Source of the DNA: Eubacterium sp.
GTDB lineage: Bacteria > Bacillota > Clostridia > Lachnospirales > Lachnospiraceae
DNA length: 64,000 nucleotides
Assembly: GCA_021769425.1 (NCBI GenBank)
Contig: JAETSX010000008.1
Span: 62,001 to 126,000 of the forward strand
Direction: 5' to 3'
A program made the translations under genes and the position numbers. Shown one piece after another: positions 11,221-18,898 of the stretch; the stretch's first letter is position 1; each line of letters starts with the position of its first letter. The notes under the pieces were generated by a model. The model saw only the letters and a program-made list of their open reading frames with translations. It had not been told where the DNA came from and did no database searches.

Positions 11221-11249
11221 GCTGCACGGCAAATCTTTTTGCCGTGCAG
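11221..11249. terminator. Strong hairpin before the lipid kinase gene
   Basis: CTGCACGGCAAA and TTTGCCGTGCAG form a 12-bp stem. The T-run lies in the loop rather than after the stem. It may be a terminator-like or leader hairpin; it sits about 28 bp before the ATG at 11278. Confidence 0.4.
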
Positions 11250-11277
11250 TATAACAGACGGAAAATTAGGAGGAATT

Positions 11278-12186
11278 ATGGAAAGAAGGAGACTTTTATT
11301 CGTATTTAACCCTTTTTCCGGAAAGGGCCAGATAAAAAGTAAGCTGTTTGAGGTTGTGGATCAGTTTGTAAAAAGCGGATATGAGGTTACAGTTTATCCA
11401 ACCCAGAAGCCCCAGGATGCCATGGAACTGGTGAAAGAACGGGCCGGGGAATATGAACTGGTGGTATGCAGCGGCGGAGACGGTACGTTAGATGAAGTGG
11501 TGACAGGCATGATGCGCCGGGAGAGGAAGACGCCCATCGGCTATATTCCAGCAGGCAGCACCAATGATTTTGCCAATTCCCTGGGGCTTCCCAGGGGCAT
11601 GGAGCTGGCAGCGGAAACTGCAGTAAACGGGACTCCTTTTTCCTGTGATGTGGGAAAGTTTAATGAAGATTATTTTGTCTATATCGCGGCTTTCGGGCTG
11701 TTTACCGATGTATCCTACGCCACCAGCCAGGAGCTGAAGAACCGGATTGGGCATATTGCATATATTCTGGAGGGGATGAAACGGCTTCCTTCCATACAGT
11801 CTTATCATCTTCAGGTTACCTGGGAGGGGCAGACCATTGAAGATGAATTTATCTACGGCATGGTGACAAATTCCACGTCTGCCGGAGGGTTTAAAAATAT
11901 TACCGGGAAAAATGTCCGGTTGGACGACGGACTGTTTGAGGTCACTTTAATCCGTATGCCCAAAAATCCCATAGAGCTGAATGAAATTATCGGCAGCCTT
12001 ACGAATCTCATTGACAATACGGATTCCATCTATACCTTTAAGACAGACAGCCTGTTTATCAGAAGCTTAGAAGAGATTCCCTGGACGCTGGACGGGGAAT
12101 ACGGGGGAACCCACAGCGAGGTGGAAATCCAGAATCAAAAGCAGGCCATACAAATTATGGTAAAAAACTCAGAATTATCTATATAA
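11278..12186 (+). CDS. DagK/YegS-family lipid kinase
   Basis: Member of the diacylglycerol kinase catalytic-domain family, which phosphorylates diacylglycerol or related lipids at the inner membrane face. The N-terminal FNPFSGKGQ, nucleotide-binding CSGGDGTLDEVVTGM and GSTNDFANSLG motifs are typical, and the beta-sandwich C-terminal domain contains DGEYGG. The start at 11278 follows TTAGGAGG. The protein has 302 residues. The exact lipid substrate cannot be read from the sequence. Confidence 0.92.
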   Translation: MERRRLLFVFNPFSGKGQIKSKLFEVVDQFVKSGYEVTVYPTQKPQDAMELVKERAGEYELVVCSGGDGTLDEVVTGMMRRERKTPIGYIPAGSTNDFANSLGLPRGMELAAETAVNGTPFSCDVGKFNEDYFVYIAAFGLFTDVSYATSQELKNRIGHIAYILEGMKRLPSIQSYHLQVTWEGQTIEDEFIYGMVTNSTSAGGFKNITGKNVRLDDGLFEVTLIRMPKNPIELNEIIGSLTNLIDNTDSIYTFKTDSLFIRSLEEIPWTLDGEYGGTHSEVEIQNQKQAIQIMVKNSELSI

Positions 12187-12343
12187 GTCCTTTTCTTTTT
12201 GGGAAAAATGCGGTAAAATGTAAACAGTATTTGTCCATGGGCTGCATTTTGTATTGAATCCCGCCTTAGAACGCAGCCCGGGGCAGATCTATATGAAATT
12301 TAGGAGCGTTCCCCAGACAGGGAACAGAAATGGAGGAAGAGAA

Positions 12344-13210
12344 ATGTTAGTATCTGCAAAAGAAATGTTACAGAAAGCAAAAGCAGGACACTATGCTGTG
12401 GGCCAGTTCAACATCAACAATCTGGAGTGGACAAAATCTATCTTACTTACTGCACAGGAATTGAATTCACCGGTGATTCTGGGCGTATCCGAAGGCGCTG
12501 GAAAGTACATGGCCGGCTACAAGACTGTAGTAGGAATGGTAAAGGGTATGTTGGAAGAGCTGAACATCACAGTTCCCGTAGCAATCCATCTGGATCACGG
12601 CAGCTATGAAGGATGCCTGAAATGCGTAGAAGCAGGATTTTCTTCTATCATGTTTGACGGTTCCCATTATCCAATTGATGAGAATGTAGAGAAGACCAAA
12701 GAGCTGGTGAAAATTGCTCATGACAAGGGAATGTCTATCGAGGCAGAAGTAGGCTCCATCGGCGGAGAAGAAGACGGCGTGATCGGTGCAGGAGAATGTG
12801 CAGATCCTAACGAGTGCAAGGCAATTGCAGACCTGGGCGTTGATATGCTGGCAGCAGGCATCGGCAATATCCACGGCAAATATCCGGAGAACTGGGCAGG
12901 CTTAAGCTTTGAGACATTGGATGCAGTTCAGCAGAAAACGGGCGATATGCCTTTAGTGCTTCACGGCGGCACCGGTATCCCGGAAGATATGATCAAGAAA
13001 GCAATTTCTTTGGGCGTAGCTAAGATTAATGTAAATACAGAGTGCCAGCTTTCCTTCGCTGCAGCTACCAGAAAGTACATCGAAGAAGGCAAAGATCAGC
13101 AGGGCAAAGGATTTGACCCGAGAAAATTGCTGGCTCCCGGCGCAGAAGCAATCAAGGCGACTGTAAAAGAGAAGATGGAATTATTCGGCTCTGTAGGCAA
13201 GGCAGAATAA
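12344..13210 (+). CDS. fba: Class II fructose-bisphosphate aldolase
   Basis: Zinc-dependent glycolytic aldolase interconverting fructose-1,6-bisphosphate with DHAP and GAP. The protein (288 residues) has the zinc ligands in HLDHGS and the later VLHGGTGIP, the SIMFDGSHYP motif, EAEVGSIGGEEDG and NVNTECQ near the phosphate site. The ATG at 12344 is preceded by GGAGGAAGA; an in-frame ATG at 12254 lacks a site and adds 30 atypical residues. A small GTTCCC/GGGAAC hairpin lies just upstream. Confidence 0.95.
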   Translation: MLVSAKEMLQKAKAGHYAVGQFNINNLEWTKSILLTAQELNSPVILGVSEGAGKYMAGYKTVVGMVKGMLEELNITVPVAIHLDHGSYEGCLKCVEAGFSSIMFDGSHYPIDENVEKTKELVKIAHDKGMSIEAEVGSIGGEEDGVIGAGECADPNECKAIADLGVDMLAAGIGNIHGKYPENWAGLSFETLDAVQQKTGDMPLVLHGGTGIPEDMIKKAISLGVAKINVNTECQLSFAAATRKYIEEGKDQQGKGFDPRKLLAPGAEAIKATVKEKMELFGSVGKAE

Positions 13211-13392
13211 TTTTTAAGACTCTTTTCTCATGTTATTTTGGGAATGCCGTTGTCTATTTTTTATAAAAATAAGGCGGAAATGGAATAAATTTATCCGAAA
13301 TAGCAAAAAATAAAATATTTCTAAAAATTCTATTGCTTTTTTCGAAAAAGTAGAGTATCTTATTACCAGACAGAAAATAAACGATAGAACAA

Positions 13393-13430
13393 GGGTGTTC
13401 CAAGAGGCTTGGAATGCCCTTTTTTTGGAA
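13393..13430 (+). terminator. Attenuator-like hairpin and T-run in the glnN leader
   Basis: GGGTGTTCCAAG pairs with CTTGGAATGCCC (12 bp, two wobbles) around a 3-nt loop and is followed by seven T. It ends only about 12 nt before the glutamine synthetase start, with the ribosome-binding site GGAAAGGA right after the T-run. This position suggests premature termination control of glnN, though it could also terminate fba read-through. Confidence 0.6.
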
Positions 13431-13441
13431 AGGATGAGAAT

Positions 13442-15556
13442 ATGAGCGAATACTATAACGTAGCGGAAATCTTCGGGGAAAACGTATTTAATGACGCGGT
13501 GATGCAGGAGCGGCTGCCCAAGAAGGTTTACAAAAGGCTGAAAGACGTCATCAGCGAAGGAAGGGAATTGGATCTGGAAACTGCAGACGTAGTTGCCCAT
13601 GAGATGAAGGAATGGGCCATTGAAAAAGGGGCCACCCACTATACCCACTGGTTCCAGCCTTTGACAGGCGTAACGGCGGAGAAGCATGATTCCTTTATTA
13701 CAGCGCCTATGCCCAATGGAAAAGTGCTGATGAGCTTTTCCGGAAAAGAACTAATCAAAGGCGAACCGGACGCTTCATCTTTCCCCTCCGGCGGTCTTAG
13801 GGCAACCTTTGAAGCAAGGGGCTATACCGCCTGGGACTGCACTTCGCCGGCATTTGTAAGACAGGATGCAGCGGGGGCAACGCTATGTATCCCTACCGCT
13901 TTCTGTTCCTATACCGGAGAGGCTCTGGATCAGAAAACGCCTCTTCTGCGCTCCATGGAAGCAATCAATGCCCAGTCCATCCGTCTGCTGCGTCTGTTCG
14001 GCAATACCACTTCCAAAAGAGTAACGCCCTCTGTGGGACCGGAGCAGGAATATTTTCTGGTTGACCGGCAGAAATATTTAAAGAGAAAAGATTTAATTTT
14101 TACCGGACGCACGTTGTTCGGCGCAATGCCTCCCAAGGGGCAGGAAATGGATGACCACTATTTCGGCGCCATCCGGGAACGGATTGCGGCGTATATGAAG
14201 GATGTGAACAAAGAACTGTGGAAGCTGGGAGTCAGCGCCAAGACCCAGCATAACGAAGTGGCTCCGGCACAGCACGAACTTGCGCCCATTTATGCAGAGG
14301 CCAATATTGCAGTGGACCACAATCAGCTTGTGATGGAAACCTTAAAGAAAGTGGCCGGCCGCCACGGAATGACCTGTCTCCTGCATGAAAAACCCTTTGC
14401 AGGGGTCAACGGTTCCGGCAAGCACAACAACTGGTCTATCACCACAGATGACGGTATCAATATGTTGGATCCGGGCAAAACCCCTCATGACAACATCCAG
14501 TTCCTTCTTGTGCTGACTTGTATTCTGAAGGCGGTGCACAAACATGCGGATCTGCTTCGGGAATCTGCTGCAGATGCAGGAAATGATCACAGATTAGGGG
14601 CAAATGAAGCGCCTCCCGCTATTATTTCCATTTTCCTGGGAGAACAGCTTCAGGATGTGCTGACCCAGTTAATCAGCACCGGGGAGGCTACCAGAAGCCT
14701 TAAGGGAGAAGTGCTGCAGACAGGCGTAAAGACACTGCCGGATTTCATGAAGGACGCCACAGACCGGAACCGTACCTCACCCTTTGCATTTACCGGCAAT
14801 AAATTTGAATTCCGTATGGTTGGATCCAATGATTCCATTGCAGCGCCCAACGTTGTATTGAATACCATTGTGGCAGAAGCATTCTCGGACGCCTGCGATG
14901 TGCTGGAAAAGGCTGATGATTTCGAGATGGCTGTCCATGATCTGATTAAAAGGCAGGCCATTGAGCACCAGGATATTGTCTTTAACGGAAACGGCTATTC
15001 CCCGGAATGGGTGGAAGAAGCAGAGCGCAGAGGGCTTCCAAATATCACCAATATGGTGGATGCAGTTCCGGCCCTTACTACAGAAAAGGCAATTGCGCTG
15101 TTTGAAAAATTCAATGTGTTTACCAAAGCCGAGTTAGAGTCCAGAAGTGAAATTCACTATGAGAACTATGCAAAGGCCATTAATATAGAAGCCCGGGCAA
15201 TGATTGACATGGCAGGCAAGCAGATTATTCCGGCTGTCATTAAATACACCACAGCCCTTGCCAACTCCATCAATTCCGTAAAAGCTGCCTGTGAGGCTGA
15301 CTTAAGCGTCCAGACCGGACTGTTGACAGAAGTTTCCGCTCTTTTAGCTGAAACCAAGGCAGCCTTAACCAGACTCACCGAGGCCGTAGAAAAAGCCTAT
15401 GCAATGCCTCAGGGCAGAGAGCAGGCCGTATGCTACCGCGACGACGTTAAAACAGCCATGGACGCGCTCCGCGCTCCGGTAGATAAACTGGAAATGATCG
15501 TGGACAAAGAAATGTGGCCTATGCCGTCTTACGGAGATTTGATTTTTGAAGTATAA
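13442..15556 (+). CDS. glnN: Type III glutamine synthetase
   Basis: Assimilates ammonia by ATP-dependent amidation of glutamate. The length of 704 residues, against about 450 for type I, marks the GSIII family. Motifs include [20 protein letters not shown], the GPEQEYF catalytic strand, [29 protein letters not shown] and [18 protein letters not shown]. The ATG at 13442 is set by GGAAAGGA. It sits next to the ammonium transporter, consistent with coordinated nitrogen control. Confidence 0.96.
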   Translation: MSEYYNVAEIFGENVFNDAVMQERLPKKVYKRLKDVISEGRELDLETADVVAHEMKEWAIEKGATHYTHWFQPLTGVTAEKHDSFITAPMPNGKVLMSFSGKELIKGEPDASSFPSGGLRATFEARGYTAWDCTSPAFVRQDAAGATLCIPTAFCSYTGEALDQKTPLLRSMEAINAQSIRLLRLFGNTTSKRVTPSVGPEQEYFLVDRQKYLKRKDLIFTGRTLFGAMPPKGQEMDDHYFGAIRERIAAYMKDVNKELWKLGVSAKTQHNEVAPAQHELAPIYAEANIAVDHNQLVMETLKKVAGRHGMTCLLHEKPFAGVNGSGKHNNWSITTDDGINMLDPGKTPHDNIQFLLVLTCILKAVHKHADLLRESAADAGNDHRLGANEAPPAIISIFLGEQLQDVLTQLISTGEATRSLKGEVLQTGVKTLPDFMKDATDRNRTSPFAFTGNKFEFRMVGSNDSIAAPNVVLNTIVAEAFSDACDVLEKADDFEMAVHDLIKRQAIEHQDIVFNGNGYSPEWVEEAERRGLPNITNMVDAVPALTTEKAIALFEKFNVFTKAELESRSEIHYENYAKAINIEARAMIDMAGKQIIPAVIKYTTALANSINSVKAACEADLSVQTGLLTEVSALLAETKAALTRLTEAVEKAYAMPQGREQAVCYRDDVKTAMDALRAPVDKLEMIVDKEMWPMPSYGDLIFEV

Positions 15557-15573
15557 TACTGCAGAAAGGGAGG

Positions 15574-15608
15574 ATGCCAGGTAACCTCTCCGTCACCTGG
15601 CATTTATT
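15574..15608 (+). terminator. Terminator after glnN
   Basis: ATGCCAGGT (15574-15582) and ACCTGGCAT (15595-15603) form a 9-bp stem followed by TTATT, 18 bp after the stop codon. Confidence 0.7.
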
Positions 15609-15760
15609 ATGAAAAAGTTTATTCAAATAGTAACTTGTAATTACTTGTGATTGTCATTTGTTATGATTTTATTATATGCGGAAGAAATGAAGTTTCCGTG
15701 TTGATGAAATGAAACTTTTTTGAATCTAAAATGAATAATCTGTGAACAGAAAAAAGTAAT

Positions 15761-15816
15761 AAACGGTATTTTTGTCGGACCACAACGCTGTGGAAAACGG
15801 GAAAAGTACCGTTTTT
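15761..15816 (+). terminator. Structured attenuator leader of amt
   Basis: AAAACGG (15794-15800) and CCGTTTT (15809-15815) plus T's form a compact terminator. Immediately upstream is CCAC-AACGCT-GTGG (15780-15793), a hairpin with a six-base loop carrying A at position 1 and G at position 4, the pattern known for ANTAR-protein RNA targets. An alternative longer pairing AAACGGTA/TACCGTTT (15761-15814) would enclose both. No second hexaloop was found, so the ANTAR reading is inference. Confidence 0.5.
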
Positions 15817-15852
15817 TATATACATATAAATTGATTACAGGGAGGAATTATT

Positions 15853-17604
15853 ATGACAGAAGAAACAATTGTAAGCCTGGTCAGCGAGCATACCTTCGGC
15901 ATCTGGTTTTTAATCGGAGCCGCGCTGGTGTTTTGGATGCAGGCCGGCTTTGCCATGGTGGAGGCAGGTTTTACCCGAGCAAAGAACAGCGGCAATATTT
16001 TAATGAAGAACCTGATGGATTTCTGTATTGGAACGGTGATGTTTATTCTGATTGGATTTTCCCTATTGCTGGGAGAAGATTGGATGGGCCTTATTGGGAA
16101 ACCGGGATTTGATATCTTTACTGCATATCAGGAATTTGATTTTTCAAATTTTGTATTTAACCTGGTGTTCTGCGCCACCACAGCCACTATCGTATCCGGG
16201 GCCATGGCAGAGCGGACGAAATTTCTGTCCTACTGCATTTATTCCGGAGTGATTTCCGCATTGATTTATCCCATTGAGGCTCACTGGATTTGGGGCGGCG
16301 GATGGCTGGCGCAGATAGGATTTCATGATTTTGCAGGCTCCTGCGCCATCCATATGACAGGCGGTATTTCCGCGCTGATTGGGGCCAAAATCCTGGGGCC
16401 GCGGATTGGGAAATTTACAACGGACAAAAACGGAAAGGTTATCAAAGTCAATGCATTTCCGGGGCACAATCTTCCTCTGGGATGCCTGGGATGTTTTATC
16501 CTCTGGTTTGGCTGGTACGGATTTAACGGCGCTGCAGCCACAAGCATTCCCCAGCTTGGCTCTATCTTTTTAACCACAACCATTGCGCCGGCTGTAGCCA
16601 CTGTGGTTTGTATGGTATTTACCTGGGTGAAATTCGGCAAACCGGATGTTTCCATGTGCCTGAATGCATCACTGGCAGGTCTGGTGGGAATTACCGCTCC
16701 CTGTGACGTGACAGATGCCTTCGGCGCGCTGGCGGTGGGAATTGTGTCGGGACTCTTGGTGGTATTCGGCGTATGGTTTTTGGATTACAAGCTCCATGTG
16801 GATGATCCGGTGGGCGCCGTTGCCGTACATTGCCTGAACGGAATCTGGGGAACGCTGGCGGTGGGACTGTTTGCCACTTCCTCTGCGCCGGGAAATGAGG
16901 TGAACGGTCTGTTTTACGGCGGCGGATTCCATCAGCTTGGACTGCAGGTTTTGGGAGTTTTGGCAGTGGGAATCTGGACCGCGGTTACCATTACTATTGC
17001 ATTTCTGGCAATCCGGGCAACGATCGGACTTCGGGTGACCGAGGAGGAGGAAATTGTGGGCCTGGATTCCACAGAACATGGAATTGCTTCCGCTTATTCC
17101 GGATTCAGCATCATGGATGTGTCCAACACCATGACCATGGACATCAACGAAAATACCAATCTGGGCACACCGGAGTATGAACATGCTTCCCAGGCCGTAA
17201 GGGACGCGGCAGTTCCGGTGACAATGGCGCCGGGCATAGGCACGGGCAGCGGTATGTACAAGGTTACAATTGTGGCGAAGCTGTCCCGGTATGACAAGCT
17301 GAGAAAGGCCATGAATGAGCTGGGCGTTACGGGAATGACCGTTACCCAGGTAATGGGATGCGGAATCCAGAGAGGCGCCGGAGAGAAATATAGAGGCGTG
17401 GAAATGGACGCTACTTTGCTTCCTAAGGTAAAGCTGGAGATTATTGTAGGCAATATTCCAGTAGAAAAAGTGATTGAGGCGGCAAAGAAAACCCTGTATA
17501 CAGGACACATTGGAGACGGCAAGATCTTTGTGTATGAAGTGGCAAAGGTTGTGAAGATCCGCACCGGTGAGGAGGATCTGGACGCTCTCTTGGATGTAGA
17601 ATAA
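15853..17604 (+). CDS. amt: Ammonium transporter fused to a C-terminal P-II domain
   Basis: The N-terminal part (about 1-405) is an Amt channel with about 11 membrane segments, including FWMQAGFAMVEAGFTRAKN, HMTGGISALIGA and AVHCLNGIWGTLAVGLF. After a cytosolic linker of about 60 residues comes a complete P-II (GlnB/GlnK) domain (468-583): MYKVTIVAKLSRYDKLRKA, YRGVEMDATLLPKVKLEI and HIGDGKIFVYEVAKVVKIRTGEE. P-II proteins normally bind Amt as separate trimers to block transport; here the sensor is covalently attached. The usual uridylylated tyrosine (Tyr51) is Met in this T-loop. The ATG follows CAGGGAGG. Confidence 0.95.
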   Translation: MTEETIVSLVSEHTFGIWFLIGAALVFWMQAGFAMVEAGFTRAKNSGNILMKNLMDFCIGTVMFILIGFSLLLGEDWMGLIGKPGFDIFTAYQEFDFSNFVFNLVFCATTATIVSGAMAERTKFLSYCIYSGVISALIYPIEAHWIWGGGWLAQIGFHDFAGSCAIHMTGGISALIGAKILGPRIGKFTTDKNGKVIKVNAFPGHNLPLGCLGCFILWFGWYGFNGAAATSIPQLGSIFLTTTIAPAVATVVCMVFTWVKFGKPDVSMCLNASLAGLVGITAPCDVTDAFGALAVGIVSGLLVVFGVWFLDYKLHVDDPVGAVAVHCLNGIWGTLAVGLFATSSAPGNEVNGLFYGGGFHQLGLQVLGVLAVGIWTAVTITIAFLAIRATIGLRVTEEEEIVGLDSTEHGIASAYSGFSIMDVSNTMTMDINENTNLGTPEYEHASQAVRDAAVPVTMAPGIGTGSGMYKVTIVAKLSRYDKLRKAMNELGVTGMTVTQVMGCGIQRGAGEKYRGVEMDATLLPKVKLEIIVGNIPVEKVIEAAKKTLYTGHIGDGKIFVYEVAKVVKIRTGEEDLDALLDVE

Positions 17605-17613
17605 AGAATAAAA

Positions 17614-17641
17614 AAAGGATCTCCTTCGGGGGATTCTTTTT
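17614..17641 (+). terminator. Terminator after amt
   Basis: AAAGGATCTCC-TTCG-GGGGATTCTTT: an 11-bp stem with G-T wobbles, a UUCG tetraloop and a T-run, 10 bp after the stop. Confidence 0.75.
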
Positions 17642-17764
17642 GTTGTTCAGAGACAGCAGTCTGTCTTTTGCAAATGGACGGAGGGAAAAGGTGAAAATAT
17701 CTGGATTTTTCGGCGCAAACGGATTATAATGGACAAAAGGCGTATTCAACAGGAGGATTGAGAT

Positions 17765-18793
17765 ATGGAAAATAATCTGTTGTTTGTCAACCAGAATGAA
17801 GACATTATTCAGGAATTTCTGACAGCTATGGAGGGGCGGAAGGGGAATCTTGTCATTGATACGGCGGACAGCGGGCTGGAGGCGGCTTACCTGCTGAAGA
17901 AAAAGAAATATAAGGTGATAGTCACAGGGCTGGATCTTCCGACTTATGATGGCTCCAAAGTGATAGAATACATGAACCGCAATTATCCGGAAACCGTATG
18001 CATAGTATATACCTGGAGGCTGGAGCTTGCGCATCTGCGGCTTTTGATTAATGAGAGGAACGTATTCCGGATTTTTCAAAGGCCTGTAAAGTATCATAAA
18101 TTGTATGACGCCGTTATGGAGGGAATCGTAAAATACGACCATCGTGAGATCGATGCGCTGAATCGGCGCGAAATGGAACAGGAATTGAGGAAAAAATCCC
18201 TGCAGGCAGCGGAATTGAGGAGAGTGACAGAAGAAAGAGACTGGAATTGGGAGCGGGAAGAACTGGTGAAGTTTCTGTCTTCCCTGATGAATGTATTCCT
18301 TCATGATATTAAGTCTGAGCTGCCGGGAAAGGGAAAATGGCAGCTTGCCCGGTATGAAAAGAAACTGATTTTCTGGCTTCTGGAACAGGAACGATCACCT
18401 TTGAAGAGCCTGGAAGAAGTGAAAAAGGATATTTGCGGCAGATTTCTCCATCCGGAATATAATCAAAAAGTGGAAATCCGGCTGGACGAGGGAGCAGGAA
18501 CGCCCTCTCAGGAGTTTTGCAACAGCCTGCATTTCATTGTATGGCTCCTTCTTACAAGGTTTGTGATGATTTCTTCCGTTTATGATGTCCAGGTAATTTT
18601 GATTCCCATGGGTCAGGAGCGATTTCGTGTGCGGGTGGAAGGCGTATTTCCGGAGGGCGTCTGGGGTACGGCTCATGAAGAGATGACGGCGCGGGTGATG
18701 ACCAGTGTAACCCAGACGATCTTAGAATGCTTTGCCCAGCGTTTTACTCAGAGCATCGGCGATGAAAAAGTTATTTACTATATGGAACTGTAA
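17765..18793 (+). CDS. Response-regulator-like protein with an unrecognised output region
   Basis: Residues 1-125 look like a CheY-type receiver: a putative phospho-acceptor Asp in VTGLDLPTYDG and a C-terminal KP-equivalent that reads QRP, with Arg instead of the invariant Lys. A charged helical linker (about 135-165) follows, then about 175 residues I cannot assign; I see no HTH, ANTAR, LytTR or GGDEF motif. A TATAAT at 17725 and a gap after the amt terminator suggest its own promoter. Its position after amt-P-II suggests a role in nitrogen signalling, which is inference only. Confidence 0.6.
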   Translation: MENNLLFVNQNEDIIQEFLTAMEGRKGNLVIDTADSGLEAAYLLKKKKYKVIVTGLDLPTYDGSKVIEYMNRNYPETVCIVYTWRLELAHLRLLINERNVFRIFQRPVKYHKLYDAVMEGIVKYDHREIDALNRREMEQELRKKSLQAAELRRVTEERDWNWEREELVKFLSSLMNVFLHDIKSELPGKGKWQLARYEKKLIFWLLEQERSPLKSLEEVKKDICGRFLHPEYNQKVEIRLDEGAGTPSQEFCNSLHFIVWLLLTRFVMISSVYDVQVILIPMGQERFRVRVEGVFPEGVWGTAHEEMTARVMTSVTQTILECFAQRFTQSIGDEKVIYYMEL

Positions 18794-18814
18794 ATTTATA
18801 TTGCGATACACAGG

Positions 18815-18863
18815 AAATGCAGGAGCGCCCAGTTTGTTGAAAGAGGGCGCTCCTGCATTTTAG
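18815..18863. terminator. Bidirectional terminator
   Basis: A perfect 16-bp stem, AAATGCAGGAGCGCCC (18815-18830) and GGGCGCTCCTGCATTT (18845-18860), with T-runs in both directions. It lies between the convergent response-regulator gene and the PBP gene. Confidence 0.9.
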
Positions 18864-18898
18864 TCTGTATTCAGAGTATAAAAATCACTTTCATGAAA

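Noticed and set aside
13211-13441. ANTAR dual-hairpin in the glnN leader
   Set aside because: The stem closes on a 3-nt loop and no hexaloop with A1/G4 was found, so only a general attenuator is claimed.
17765-18793. ANTAR antiterminator acting on the amt leader
   Set aside because: The C-terminus lacks the ANTAR helical pattern, so this gene is not the expected partner of the hexaloop hairpin.
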